Source of the DNA: Bacteroidetes bacterium 41-46 | GTDB lineage: Bacteria; Bacteroidota; Bacteroidia; Bacteroidales; UBA932 | NCBI GenBank assembly: GCA_001897515.1 | Contig: MKTA01000015.1 | Span: 62,001 to 126,000, forward strand | Direction: 5' to 3' | DNA length: 64,000 bases | Part shown: piece after piece, positions 1 to 9,798 of the stretch | Position numbering within the stretch: the stretch's first letter is position 1 | How the letters are laid out: the number at the start of each line of letters is the position of its first letter | Translations under genes and position numbers: made by a program | The notes under the pieces: generated by a model | Told to the model about the DNA's origin: nothing | What the model saw: only the letters and a program-made list of their open reading frames with translations | Databases searched by the model: none

Positions 1-1120
1 TTGCTATCAAACCATTTTCGGCCATTTTTTCACATACATCCCAGGCCTCCTTGCCATTATAAGGTTTAATTATTACAGCATTCAGAAGACCTTTACCCCT
101 GACAAGTTCAATAAACGGCGAGTCAATTTTTCTCATCTCATCGCGAAAAATTCCTCCCAGATAGTCTGCCCTTTCAACCAGATTCTCCTCCTTCACAACC
201 TCCAGAGCAGCCATTGCAACTCTGCAGGCCAGCGGGAAGCCTCCAAAAGTAGAGCCATGTTCACCGGGTTTTATTGTCAGCATAATCTCGTCATCTGCAA
301 GTACGGCAGATACCGGTAAAACACCTCCTGAAATAGCTTTACCAAGTATTACAATATCCGGCCTTATCCCCTCGTGGTCACAGCAGAGCATCTTGCCGGT
401 TCTGGCTATTCCTGTCTGAACCTCGTCAGCTATAAAGAGAACATTATGCTTTTTGCAGAGATCGTAACATTTTTTCAGATAGCCCTCATCCGGTACAAAA
501 ACCCCTGCCTCACCCTGAATGGGTTCCAGCATAAATCCCGCAATATTTTCTGAGTGCTTCTGAAGAACCTCTTCCAGTGCTTTAGCATCGTTGTATGGAA
601 TTTTCAGCAATCCCGGTGTAAAGGGGCCATACTGTGAGTATGAGTCGGGATCTGTTGACAGTGATACAATACTTATAGTCCTTCCATGAAAATTACCTTC
701 ACAACCTACGATAAGTGCCTGATTATCTTTAATTCCTTTCTTAACATAACCCCACCTTCTTGCTAGCTTAAGTGCTGTCTCAACGGCCTCAGCGCCTGAG
801 TTCATAGGAAGAACCTTGTCATATCCAAAATAGTTGTGCATGAACTCCTCGTAAGGGCCAAGACAGTCATTGAAAAATGCTCTGGATGTCAGGCAAATTC
901 TCTCTGCCTGATCCTTTAAGGCTCCTATAATCTTTGGATGACAATGACCTTGGTTTACAGCTGAATAAGCCGATAAAAAGTCATAATAACGCTTTCCGTC
1001 CACATCCCACACAAAGGGACCTTCTCCTCTGGAGAGTACCACCTCCAGCGGATGGTAGTTATGAGCTCCGTACTTCTCCTCCTGCGCGATGTAGGCAGCA
1101 GATTTTTGTGAAATTTTCAT
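1..1120 (-). CDS. rocD: Ornithine--oxo-acid transaminase (class III PLP aminotransferase), C-terminus cut by window edge
   Basis: Minus-strand translation starts [64 protein letters not shown] and contains [20 protein letters not shown] and [20 protein letters not shown], typical of ornithine aminotransferase. Not in the ORF track because it runs off the window. Confidence 0.9.
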   Translation of the reverse strand, partial: MKISQKSAAYIAQEEKYGAHNYHPLEVVLSRGEGPFVWDVDGKRYYDFLSAYSAVNQGHCHPKIIGALKDQAERICLTSRAFFNDCLGPYEEFMHNYFGYDKVLPMNSGAEAVETALKLARRWGYVKKGIKDNQALIVGCEGNFHGRTISIVSLSTDPDSYSQYGPFTPGLLKIPYNDAKALEEVLQKHSENIAGFMLEPIQGEAGVFVPDEGYLKKCYDLCKKHNVLFIADEVQTGIARTGKMLCCDHEGIRPDIVILGKAISGGVLPVSAVLADDEIMLTIKPGEHGSTFGGFPLACRVAMAALEVVKEENLVERADYLGGIFRDEMRKIDSPFIELVRGKGLLNAVIIKPYNGKEAWDVCEKMAENGLIA

Positions 1121-1207
1121 AGCTTGTTAATTGTTTATCTAGCAAATATAACCCTTTTTTAACTTAAAAAATGTTAATAAGTTGTTTGTAGTTAGGAAAA
1201 GAAAGCG

Positions 1208-1215
1208 TATCTTTG
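1208..1215 (+). promoter_or_regulatory. Putative Bacteroidota-type -7 box TATCTTTG upstream of rpsL; TTTG at 1184-1187 fits a -33 box
   Basis: TTTG-N20-TATCTTTG matches the TTTG / TAnnTTTG consensus. Confidence 0.6.
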
Positions 1216-1266
1216 CAACCCGTTTTATATAACGTAATTACATAAAGTAAAGATTAACAATTAATT

Positions 1267-1668
1267 ATGCCAACAATTCAACAATTAGTACGCAAGGGCC
1301 GTACGGTTCTGGTTGAGCAGAGCAAATCAAGAGCGCTTGACTCATGCCCTCAAAGGCGTGGAGTTTGCGTTCGCGTTTACACTACTACTCCCAAGAAGCC
1401 AAACTCGGCTATGCGAAAAGTTGCCCGTGTTCGCTTGACTAACCAAAAAGAGGTTAACGCTTACATACCGGGTGAGGGCCACAACCTCCAGGAGCACTCA
1501 ATTGTGCTTGTTCGTGGTGGTCGTGTAAAAGACCTTCCGGGTGTTCGCTACCACATTCTTCGTGGTGCACTTGACACAGCAGGTGTTGAGGGTCGCAAGC
1601 AAGGGCGTTCGCTCTACGGCGCTAAGAGGCCTAAGAAAGGCGCGGCAGCTCCGGCTAAGAAAAAGTAA
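1267..1668 (+). CDS. rpsL: 30S ribosomal protein S12
   Basis: [12 protein letters not shown]...[36 protein letters not shown]...[18 protein letters not shown]. Confidence 0.98.
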   Translation: MPTIQQLVRKGRTVLVEQSKSRALDSCPQRRGVCVRVYTTTPKKPNSAMRKVARVRLTNQKEVNAYIPGEGHNLQEHSIVLVRGGRVKDLPGVRYHILRGALDTAGVEGRKQGRSLYGAKRPKKGAAAPAKKK

Positions 1669-1692
1669 AACTAAAATTATTAAGAGAAACAA

Positions 1693-2169
1693 ATGAGAAA
1701 AACGAAGCCTAAAAAGAGGATTCTGCTTCCTGATCCCAAGTATCACGATGTGTTGGTGACACAGTTCGTGAATAACCTAATGTACCAGGGGAAGAAGAGT
1801 ATTGCCTACAGCATTTTTTACGATGCTATGGATATTATTGGCGAGAAGATGAAAGATTCTGACAAGGCTCCGCTGGAAATCTGGAAAAAAGCTTTAGAAA
1901 ACATTACTCCACAGGTTGAGGTGAAAAGCCGCAGAGTGGGTGGTGCAAACTTCCAGGTTCCAACAGAGGTGCGTCCTGAAAGGAAAATTTCGCTCTCAAT
2001 CAAGAATATGATTCTTTACTCACGCAAACGCTCTGCTCATTCAATGGCCGAGAAGCTGGCAGCTGAGGTTTTAGCCGCTTACAACAACGAAGGTGGTGCT
2101 TATAAAAGAAAAGAGGATATGCATAAAATGGCTGAGGCCAACAAAGCATTTGCACACTTCCGTTTTTAG
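1693..2169 (+). CDS. rpsG: 30S ribosomal protein S7
   Basis: [36 protein letters not shown]...; located between rpsL and fusA. Confidence 0.98.
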   Translation: MRKTKPKKRILLPDPKYHDVLVTQFVNNLMYQGKKSIAYSIFYDAMDIIGEKMKDSDKAPLEIWKKALENITPQVEVKSRRVGGANFQVPTEVRPERKISLSIKNMILYSRKRSAHSMAEKLAAEVLAAYNNEGGAYKRKEDMHKMAEANKAFAHFRF

Positions 2170-2187
2170 AGTGATTAGACAGAATAG

Positions 2188-4308
2188 ATGGCAAGAGATT
2201 TAAAATACACTAGAAATATCGGCATCATGGCACACATTGATGCCGGTAAGACTACCACTTCTGAACGTATCCTGTTTTATACGGGTAAAACCCATAAATT
2301 AGGAGAAGTTCACGAAGGTGCCGCAACAATGGACTGGATGGTACAGGAGCAGGAGCGTGGTATTACTATCACATCTGCTGCAACCACAGCTTTTTGGAAC
2401 TATAACGGAAATCAGTATCAGATTAACCTTATTGATACCCCTGGCCACGTGGATTTCACGGTGGAGGTTGAGCGTTCTTTAAGGGTACTGGACGGAACTG
2501 TTGCTACTTTTTGTGCAGTAGGCCGTGTTCAGCCTCAATCTGAGACAGTATGGCGTCAGGCCGACAAATACCGTGTTCCCAAACTCGCTTATGTAAACAA
2601 AATGGACCGCGTAGGTGCAGACTTCCTTGCCGTTATTGAAGAGATGAACGACAAGTTGGGTGCTCATGCAGTTCCTATTGTTCTCCCTATTGGAGCGGAA
2701 GAGAAATTTGAAGGTATTGTTGACCTTATTTCCAATAAAGCATACTATTATAATTCAGACAGCAAAGACCTCGTAAATTATGAGATAAAGGAGATTCCGG
2801 CATCTATGAAGGAAGAGGTTGAAGAGTGGAGAGGCAAACTTGTTGAGTCTGTTGCAGAATACAATGATGCAATACTTGAGAAGTTCTTTGAAGACCCTAA
2901 TTCAATTTCTGAAGATGAGATTATTGAGGCTCTTAGGAAAGCAACCATAGATATGGCTGTTGTCCCTACCCTCTGCGGATCTTCATTCAAGAATAAAGGT
3001 GTTCAGTTTCTGCTTGATGCTGTAATGCGCTATCTCCCTTCCCCGCTGGATATTGAGGCCATAAAGGGCACAAATCCAAACACCGGGAACGAGGAGGTTC
3101 GCAAACCAAAACAGAGTGAACCATTCTGCGGACTAGTCTTTAAAATTGCAACCGACCCTTACGTAGGTAGGTTGGCGTTCATAAGGGCATATTCAGGGAA
3201 ACTTGATGCCGGCTCTTATGTGCTTAACACACGCTCTGACAAAAAAGAGCGGGTAGCAAGGCTATATCAGATGCACTCAAACAAACAGAATCCAATTGAG
3301 TTTGTTGAGGCAGGTGATATCTGCGCAGCAGTAGGATTCAAGGATCTTCGCACAGGCGACACAGTCTGCGTTGAGAACCACCCTATAGTACTGGAGTCTA
3401 TGTCGTTCCCTGATCCTGTAATTGGATTGGCTGTTGAACCTAAGACACAAAAGGATCTGGATAAACTGGGACTTGCTCTTGGCAAACTCTCTGAAGAGGA
3501 CCCTACATTTACAGTAAAAACAGACCACGAAACAGGCCAGACCGTTATTAGCGGAATGGGTGAGCTTCACCTTGAGATTATCGTTGACCGCCTAAAAAGG
3601 GAGTTCAATGTAGAAATCAACCAGGGAGCCCCTCAAGTGAACTACAAAGAGACAATTCGCTCTACAGTAGCTCACAGGGAGGTGTTCAAGAAGCAGACCG
3701 GAGGACGAGGTAAGTTTGCCGATATTGTATTTGAGATTGGACCTGCAGACGAGGGAGTAACCGGACTTCAGTTTGTTGACGAGGTAAAGGGAGGAAATAT
3801 CCCGAGAGAGTACATCCCATCTGTTGAGAAGGGCTTCAAGGCTGCAATGGCCAACGGCGTACTAGCCGGTTACGAAGTTCCTGCAATTAAGGTTGTGCTG
3901 AAAGATGGTTCATTCCACCCGGTTGACTCAGATTCGCTCTCATTTGAGATTTGTGCAAGGCAGGCGTTCCGTAAATCTTGTCCTAAAGCAAATCCTTACA
4001 TTATGGAGCCTATCATGTCACTAGAGGTTGTAACACCTGAGGACTATATGGGAGATGTTATCGGCGACCTTAACAAGCGCAGAGGACAGATCACCAACAT
4101 GGACTCAAAGGGCAATGCCAGAATTGTTAAGGCTAAAGTTCCTCTATCAGAGCAATTTGGCTATGTAACTGTTCTGCGTACCCTCTCTTCAGGAAGAGCA
4201 ACAAGTACTATGGAGTTTTCACACTACACTGAGCTCCCTGCATCTCTTGCAAAAGAGGTTATTGAAAAGGCAGGCGGCAAGAAGTTTGACGACGATACAG
4301 ACGAATAA
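2188..4308 (+). CDS. fusA: Translation elongation factor G
   Basis: [67 protein letters not shown]; 706 aa. Confidence 0.98.
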   Translation: MARDLKYTRNIGIMAHIDAGKTTTSERILFYTGKTHKLGEVHEGAATMDWMVQEQERGITITSAATTAFWNYNGNQYQINLIDTPGHVDFTVEVERSLRVLDGTVATFCAVGRVQPQSETVWRQADKYRVPKLAYVNKMDRVGADFLAVIEEMNDKLGAHAVPIVLPIGAEEKFEGIVDLISNKAYYYNSDSKDLVNYEIKEIPASMKEEVEEWRGKLVESVAEYNDAILEKFFEDPNSISEDEIIEALRKATIDMAVVPTLCGSSFKNKGVQFLLDAVMRYLPSPLDIEAIKGTNPNTGNEEVRKPKQSEPFCGLVFKIATDPYVGRLAFIRAYSGKLDAGSYVLNTRSDKKERVARLYQMHSNKQNPIEFVEAGDICAAVGFKDLRTGDTVCVENHPIVLESMSFPDPVIGLAVEPKTQKDLDKLGLALGKLSEEDPTFTVKTDHETGQTVISGMGELHLEIIVDRLKREFNVEINQGAPQVNYKETIRSTVAHREVFKKQTGGRGKFADIVFEIGPADEGVTGLQFVDEVKGGNIPREYIPSVEKGFKAAMANGVLAGYEVPAIKVVLKDGSFHPVDSDSLSFEICARQAFRKSCPKANPYIMEPIMSLEVVTPEDYMGDVIGDLNKRRGQITNMDSKGNARIVKAKVPLSEQFGYVTVLRTLSSGRATSTMEFSHYTELPASLAKEVIEKAGGKKFDDDTDE

Positions 4309-4340
4309 CAGAATTATAAATTGGTTAATATATAACAGAA

Positions 4341-4646
4341 ATGAGCCAAAAAATAAGAATAAAGCTGAAATCTTACGATCATATGCTGGTTGACAAATCG
4401 GCAGATAAGATTGTAAAAACCGTGAAGGCTACAGGCGCAATTGTAAGCGGACCGATTCCTCTTCCTACTGATAAGAAGATCTTTACCGTGAACCGCTCAA
4501 CCTTTGTGAACAAGAAGTCACGCGAACAGTTTGAACTCAACTCATTCCGCCGTCTATTGGACATCTATAGCTCAACACCTAAGACTGTTGACGCTCTGAT
4601 GAAGCTGGAACTTCCAAGCGGAGTAGAGGTTGAAATCAAAGTTTGA
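4341..4646 (+). CDS. rpsJ: 30S ribosomal protein S10
   Basis: [65 protein letters not shown]. Confidence 0.98.
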   Translation: MSQKIRIKLKSYDHMLVDKSADKIVKTVKATGAIVSGPIPLPTDKKIFTVNRSTFVNKKSREQFELNSFRRLLDIYSSTPKTVDALMKLELPSGVEVEIKV

Positions 4647-4699
4647 TGATAAATAACTATAAAGACTGCAATAAATACTAGGAGTTTCAGGATTTTTAT

Positions 4700-4707
4700 T
4701 ATTTTTG
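4700..4707 (+). promoter_or_regulatory. Putative -7 box TATTTTTG for the tRNA gene
   Basis: TAnnTTTG match 11 nt upstream of the tRNA; no clear -33 box. Confidence 0.4.
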
Positions 4708-4718
4708 CAGTCCTTTTG

Positions 4719-4793
4719 GGGCCCATAGCTCAGTTGGTTAGTAGCACCTGACTCATAATCAGGGGGTCGCTGGTTCAAGCCCAGCTGGGCCCA
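4719..4793 (+). tRNA. tRNA with CAU anticodon (elongator Met, or Ile2 if lysidine-modified); 3' CCA not encoded
   Basis: GGGCCCA acceptor pairs with TGGGCCC; anticodon loop CTCATAA; T-arm GCTGGTTCAAGCCCAGC. D-arm reads GCTCAGTTGGTTAGTAGC. Confidence 0.9.
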
Positions 4794-4796
4794 CAC

Positions 4797-4826
4797 GGGA
4801 GTGAACATGTTCACTCCCTTTTTTTT
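4797..4826 (+). terminator. Intrinsic terminator downstream of the tRNA
   Basis: Perfect palindrome GGGAGTGAACATGTTCACTCCC (4797-4818) followed by TTTTTTTT. Confidence 0.85.
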
Positions 4827-4898
4827 ACTGGCATTTTGTTAACTCACTTTGGTCGTGGCTCTCGCCCGTAAAGGGCTCGGGTCAAGCCCAGGGCGGGC

Positions 4899-5024
4899 TT
4901 GCCACCCTCCAATGTGCAACTTGCAGTAGTACTGTAATTTAACTTATACAAAAACTCAAAAATAGCATAAGCTCTAAATTTTAGTAAGCGCTAAATCAAC
5001 GATATGCACAACGAAGGGTGGCAA
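4899..5024. repeat. 126-bp element with imperfect 20-bp terminal inverted repeats (MITE-like, class unknown)
   Basis: Left TTGCCACCCTCCAATGTGCA; reverse complement of right end TTGCCACCCTTCGTTGTGCA; 17/20 identical. No coding potential inside. Confidence 0.5.
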
Positions 5025-5031
5025 CCGCTCC

Positions 5032-6264
5032 CTAAAAGATTAAGGGGAACCCAAACGTTACAAATATTGTCCAGATTACATAAACAGGGAGGTATTGAGA
5101 TATTGATTCACCAATATCTGATACAGAGCCTCTTCCTCTGATTACTCTGTATAGCTGAGCTGTTACTAAAACAAGGTTAATCAGGATTAGAAGATTTGCA
5201 CCCAGAACGGCTGCTCTGTTAGGTGAGAGACCCCATTCGGAGATTCTGAAAAGTATAGCGGAGAGCGCAATGCTGTTTACAACAATAGTAACAATTGAAA
5301 GAAGTAAAAGTATCCATATCTCTGCACGGCCCTTTCCCCCGGAAGATGATTCGGCAACTGAAAAGAATATTATTGCCATAACACCTACCAGAAGAGCATT
5401 GAAAATAATCAGAAATTCTCTGTCGTTATATGGATCTTTGCCGGAAAATGCCATTGCGCTAAGGAACACCAGGAGCATAATCAGGACAAGCGGGCTGAAT
5501 ATTTTTGCAATTACAGGGGATACCTTTCCCACAAGCTGTGGGTTAGTCCTTATTAAATATGTTGCAACTATAGGCGATGCTGCAAGGCCTATAATACCTA
5601 CGTATTGAAAGTAAACTTCCTCAATTTTGAAACCTATAAGTTCAAAGAGGCCGATTGTTATACCGCTCATTATACCACCTGCAATAACAATAAGGGTTGT
5701 CATTACAACCAGATCTCCGTTGAATTTAAGATAACCAAGCCGTTTTTCACCCGCTCTTTTAATTGAGCCTACAAATGAGAAGCCTGTAACTGCCCAAAGT
5801 AAAAGTATTAAATGAATACAGGAAAGAATGAGAAGATCTGTTTCCGGCTTTGGGAGTGAATTTATAAAGATAAGGCCTGTAAGCATTACACCAGCGATCA
5901 CCCCTATTTTTCCCTTTGACAGGTTGTTCTTCCAGGCAAAATATCCTGCGAGAACTGGAAAGATTACAAATCCTATATTTCTTGGGTAGAAAACCTCCTC
6001 GTCTAACGAAAAGATGGATGGTATCTTGGCTATAAAACCAGCCAGCAGGGCAAGGGAAATGATTATTAAAACCTCCCTTATACCTCCAAAATTAATGGAA
6101 TCCGTTTCAAAATTCAGTCTTTCATTCCATGTATCGGCTATCGGATTACCTGTAACCTGAGGATATATTAAAGCAAACTCTTTTTTGAAAAGCGTTTTGT
6201 TTGACCGGTACATCTTCTCAAGCTGTCCGGGATCATTAATGAATGCTAATATTTCATCTTTCAT
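5032..6264 (-). CDS. Multi-pass membrane protein, DUF4153-like
   Basis: 410 aa with many hydrophobic segments; N-terminal cytosolic stretch MKDEILAFINDPGQLEKMYRSNKTLFKKEF. Family assignment from recall only. Confidence 0.55.
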   Translation of the reverse strand: MKDEILAFINDPGQLEKMYRSNKTLFKKEFALIYPQVTGNPIADTWNERLNFETDSINFGGIREVLIIISLALLAGFIAKIPSIFSLDEEVFYPRNIGFVIFPVLAGYFAWKNNLSKGKIGVIAGVMLTGLIFINSLPKPETDLLILSCIHLILLLWAVTGFSFVGSIKRAGEKRLGYLKFNGDLVVMTTLIVIAGGIMSGITIGLFELIGFKIEEVYFQYVGIIGLAASPIVATYLIRTNPQLVGKVSPVIAKIFSPLVLIMLLVFLSAMAFSGKDPYNDREFLIIFNALLVGVMAIIFFSVAESSSGGKGRAEIWILLLLSIVTIVVNSIALSAILFRISEWGLSPNRAAVLGANLLILINLVLVTAQLYRVIRGRGSVSDIGESISQYLPVYVIWTIFVTFGFPLIF

Positions 6265-6348
6265 ATCGGTTGAATATTAAATTATCCATAATTAATTATT
6301 TTTTGTGTTTAATAGTACTTTGTATTTCAAAGTATGAGGTTAAAAAAA

Positions 6349-6657
6349 TTATAGTTTGTTAATTGTTGATTTCAAAAATTTCTCAAGAGACTCCAGATGG
6401 AGAGCGAAAGCCTCTTTGCCCTCTTTTGTTATATAATATCTTGTGTTTGGTTTTTTTCCAACAAATGTCTTCTCTACACCAATAAAATCATCCTTCTCCA
6501 ATGCCTTAATATGGCTTGCAAGATTTCCGTCTGTAATATCAAGATACTCTTTGAGTGAATTGAAATCTAAGGTTTCATTCACAGCAAGAGCAGACATTAT
6601 ACCCAGACGAACTCTGCTTTCAAAAGCTTTATGTAAACCATCAATGGAAGTTCTCAC
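6349..6657 (-). CDS. Winged-helix transcriptional regulator
   Basis: FESRVRLGIMSALAVNETLDFNSLKEYLDITDGNLASHIKALEKDDFIGVEKTFVGKKPNTRYYITKEGKEAF. Confidence 0.85.
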   Translation of the reverse strand: MRTSIDGLHKAFESRVRLGIMSALAVNETLDFNSLKEYLDITDGNLASHIKALEKDDFIGVEKTFVGKKPNTRYYITKEGKEAFALHLESLEKFLKSTINKL

Positions 6658-7280
6658 CTCTCGTACTTATAATGCATATAAATGCCGTAAATAATATTTA
6701 CCAGGCCGAATCCAATTGCCCAGATAATCAGACTATACTGAACTACAATGGTAGCAACTAAACCTAAAGAAATCTGTATTATTCCCATTAGCTTCACCTC
6801 CTCCAGTGTCATTTTGCTGGCGGTAAAAAGAGCCAGTCCATAAAAAATCATTGAAAGTGGGGCAGCAAGACCAACAAAACCTTTAGCGACTAAGATAACT
6901 ATTAGGAGTCCGCCTGCTGACAAGGGTACTAACATGTTTACAAGAAGCCTTCTTGTCGTTGAACTCCATATTTTCTCGCCCCTTCTGCCTGCATTTCTTC
7001 TGGATAAATAGATTACTGTTCCCAGAGCAAGAGAAAGAATTACAACCGCAACAGTGATAACACTTGAGAGTTTTGCCCCTGAACCGGCACCACCGGAAAC
7101 TACATAAGTATAAGAATCCGGATTAAATCCGAAGACAAAAAAGGCTATCAGTGCTCCTGATAGAGCATAAATGCCGGCCATAACTCCTGACAGACCGGAG
7201 AGTGAGAGGAATCTTGAGGAGCGCTCCATCATAGAGCGAATCTCAGATATCTCCTTTATGTAGTCATTGTCGTTTTTCAT
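6654..7280 (-). CDS. Integral membrane protein of unknown function
   Basis: 208 aa with several TM segments; stop overlaps the start of the winged-helix gene by 4 nt. Confidence 0.75.
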   Translation of the reverse strand: MKNDNDYIKEISEIRSMMERSSRFLSLSGLSGVMAGIYALSGALIAFFVFGFNPDSYTYVVSGGAGSGAKLSSVITVAVVILSLALGTVIYLSRRNAGRRGEKIWSSTTRRLLVNMLVPLSAGGLLIVILVAKGFVGLAAPLSMIFYGLALFTASKMTLEEVKLMGIIQISLGLVATIVVQYSLIIWAIGFGLVNIIYGIYMHYKYER

Positions 7281-7360
7281 TTAAAAGTACTTTTTTTTGC
7301 AAAGTAAAGTTAAATATTTTTAATCTGCAATACTAATCAAATAATAAATAAGACTTTTAT

Positions 7361-7368
7361 TACTTTTG
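7361..7368 (+). promoter_or_regulatory. Putative -7 box TACTTTTG 4 nt before the MBOAT start codon
   Basis: TACTTTTG-CCAA-ATG; spacing predicts a leaderless or near-leaderless mRNA. Confidence 0.4.
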
Positions 7369-7372
7369 CCAA

Positions 7373-8827
7373 ATGTTATTCAACTCGGTTGCATTTGCAA
7401 TATTTCTCCCCATAGTTTTTATTGCATACTGGCTTCTTGCCAGGAAAGGGTATAAAATTCAGAATTCCCTGCTTCTTGCAGCAAGTCTCTATTTTTACGC
7501 AAGCTGGGACTGGAGATTTCTTTTACTGCTGACAACATCTATAATATTAGGATACTATTCAGGTCTTTTAATACACAATTCCGGTAGTGAGCGGAGCAGA
7601 AAATCATTTTTATGGATTAGTGTATTTATAAACCTGGCATTTCTCGGTTTTTTCAAATATTTTAATTTTTTCACAGAATCATTTTCAGATGCACTTGGGT
7701 TGTTAGGTATTGATGCCGGAGTATCAACTCTGAAAATAATATTGCCTGTTGGTATATCTTTCTATACTTTTCACGGTCTTTCATACATCATTGACATCTA
7801 CAACAAAAAAATTAAACCTGAGGGCAATTTTGTAAACTACGCTCTTTTTGTAAGTTACTTTCCCCTGCTTGTAGCTGGTCCTATAGAAAGGGCAACTCAC
7901 CTTCTGCCGCAGTTAGATAAAGTCAGATCATTTAACTATTCACATGCTGCTAACGGACTAAGGCAGATTCTATGGGGACTCTTCAAGAAAATTGTTATTG
8001 CCGATAACTGTGCTGAGTATGCAAATATCATTTTCAACAATCATCAGGACCATTCCGGCAGTACAATGCTAGTAGGGGCCCTCCTCTTCACATTCCAGAT
8101 TTATGGGGACTTTTCAGGTTATTCCGATATAGCATTAGGGGTATCAAGGTTGTTTGGGATTGAGTTGCTGAGGAATTTTGCCTACCCCTATTTTTCAAGA
8201 GACATAGCAGAGTTCTGGAGAAGGTGGCACATATCACTCTCCTCGTGGTTCAGGGATTATGTATATATTCCGCTCGGAGGAAGCAAAGGTGGTATTTGGA
8301 TGAAAATCAGAAACACATTTGCAATTTTTCTTTTAAGTGGATTCTGGCATGGGGCAAACTGGACATATGTTGCCTGGGGAGCATTAAATGCAATCTACTT
8401 CCTGCCCCTAATGATATCGGGGAAAAACCGTAATAATATTGAGATTGTTGCCAAAGGGAAGGCTCTTCCAGATTTTAAAGAGCTTTTACTTATACTATCT
8501 ACATTCACTCTTACACTATTTGCCTGGATTTTCTTCAGGGCAGAGAGTATCGGTGATGCTGCAACAATCATTGGAGAGATATTTTCAACCTCTTTATTTA
8601 CAACTCCCTCCTTCTACGGAGCAGAAAAGATTCTGCCTTTAATTTTCATCCTTATTATATTTGTTGTTGTTGAGTGGAGAGGCAGAGAGAGAGATTTTGC
8701 AATAATGGATATGGGATTAAAGAGGAGTCGCAGATACAGATGGTCTTTGTATATGATAATCTTATTGACAATCTATCTGTTTGGTAATTTTAGCAGCAAT
8801 ATTGAATTCATCTATTTTCAGTTTTAG
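7373..8827 (+). CDS. MBOAT family O-acyltransferase (AlgI-like)
   Basis: MLFNSVAFAIFLPIVFIAYWLL...ILPVGISFYTFHGLSYIIDIYNKKI...GDFSGYSDIALGVSRLFGIELLRNFAYPYFSRDIAEFWRRWHISLSSWFRDYVYIPLGGSKGG...GFWHGANWTYVAWG. Confidence 0.95.
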   Translation: MLFNSVAFAIFLPIVFIAYWLLARKGYKIQNSLLLAASLYFYASWDWRFLLLLTTSIILGYYSGLLIHNSGSERSRKSFLWISVFINLAFLGFFKYFNFFTESFSDALGLLGIDAGVSTLKIILPVGISFYTFHGLSYIIDIYNKKIKPEGNFVNYALFVSYFPLLVAGPIERATHLLPQLDKVRSFNYSHAANGLRQILWGLFKKIVIADNCAEYANIIFNNHQDHSGSTMLVGALLFTFQIYGDFSGYSDIALGVSRLFGIELLRNFAYPYFSRDIAEFWRRWHISLSSWFRDYVYIPLGGSKGGIWMKIRNTFAIFLLSGFWHGANWTYVAWGALNAIYFLPLMISGKNRNNIEIVAKGKALPDFKELLLILSTFTLTLFAWIFFRAESIGDAATIIGEIFSTSLFTTPSFYGAEKILPLIFILIIFVVVEWRGRERDFAIMDMGLKRSRRYRWSLYMIILLTIYLFGNFSSNIEFIYFQF

Positions 8828-8829
8828 AG

Positions 8830-9798
8830 ATGGAGCATTTTAAAAAATCCATATTGAAATTCGCACTCCTTTTGATGCTTGTAAACGGGGTTATATTCCT
8901 TGTGAAGTTTCTTCTCTTCATGGATTACTACAGGCACTCTGAAGAAAACTCATCATACCTTCTGGCCGATTCGCACGGATGGTACCTTGGTGATGAGACA
9001 GAGAGGATAGGTGTTACTAACTTCTCTTACTATAGTGATTCTTATATAGATACTGAAAGAAAGCTAAACTATCTTATTGCCCGGGGAGATGTTGACACGA
9101 TCTACATATCAGCTGATGACCACACCCTCAGCCCATACAGAGAGATCTCTAACAATGGATATAAATCAGTGAAATATGAATACACTCAGGACGGATATGA
9201 ACTATCAGATTTTGCTCTGTATAAATTACAGCATTATATTGTTTTGTTTGATCCAAACATCAGAGCAATCATATCACACTTTTTTAATGAGCAGTCGGAG
9301 AGGTTACTGGACTTAAACGAAGAGGACAAAGAGGATGTTAATGATCTCCCCTGGGATAAACTGAGTGAAAAAGAGAGGATATCATTGTCCAGAGAGCGTT
9401 TTTCAGAACAGTTCCCAAATGGCGAGGCTTCAAAAGTGCTTGAAGAATCACTTATGAACATCATTGAGACATGCGAAGAGAATGATATAACCTTAATTGG
9501 TTTGAAATTTCCTCTCGCTGAAGAATATCTGGATATAATTGGAAATTTCTCTTTTGATGCCGACAGTATATTGAAAGCAAGAGGAGTAGAGGTGTATGAT
9601 TTTAGTTCAATTTTCAAACATGAGGATTCAATGTTTGAAGATCCGGATCATATCAAAGATAATGGGGCAGAAAAACTCATAGATTCTATAAAAATTCGTA
9701 ACTTTGGGGAAACCCGGACCATCTATGAAAAATCTCTCTTTAATGGTGGCGGTGCTTCTTTCAGGATGGAGCACGCTGGCGCAGGCTCAGGTCTATAA
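8830..9798 (+). CDS. Secreted/membrane-anchored SGNH-hydrolase-like protein, partner of MBOAT
   Basis: N-terminal TM; ADSHG motif (YLLADSHGWYL) and C-terminal DPDHIKDNGAEKL (Asp-x-x-His block); directly follows MBOAT gene. Confidence 0.65.
   Translation: MEHFKKSILKFALLLMLVNGVIFLVKFLLFMDYYRHSEENSSYLLADSHGWYLGDETERIGVTNFSYYSDSYIDTERKLNYLIARGDVDTIYISADDHTLSPYREISNNGYKSVKYEYTQDGYELSDFALYKLQHYIVLFDPNIRAIISHFFNEQSERLLDLNEEDKEDVNDLPWDKLSEKERISLSRERFSEQFPNGEASKVLEESLMNIIETCEENDITLIGLKFPLAEEYLDIIGNFSFDADSILKARGVEVYDFSSIFKHEDSMFEDPDHIKDNGAEKLIDSIKIRNFGETRTIYEKSLFNGGGASFRMEHAGAGSGL

Noticed and set aside
1498-1746. Minus-strand ORF antisense to rpsL and rpsG
   Set aside because: Fully covered by confidently identified ribosomal protein genes; no recognisable domain.
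3267-3570. Two overlapping minus-strand ORFs inside fusA
   Set aside because: Shadow ORFs of a highly conserved gene.
4572-4814. 80-aa minus-strand ORF containing AQLGLNQRPPDYESGATNQLSYGP
   Set aside because: It is antisense to the CAU tRNA. This type of peptide is a well-known spurious tRNA-antisense ORF.
4899-5024. Possible integron attC site
   Set aside because: attC needs paired RYYYAAC and GTTRRRY core sites near the two ends; only one internal match (ATTTAAC) was seen and no integron integrase is in the window.
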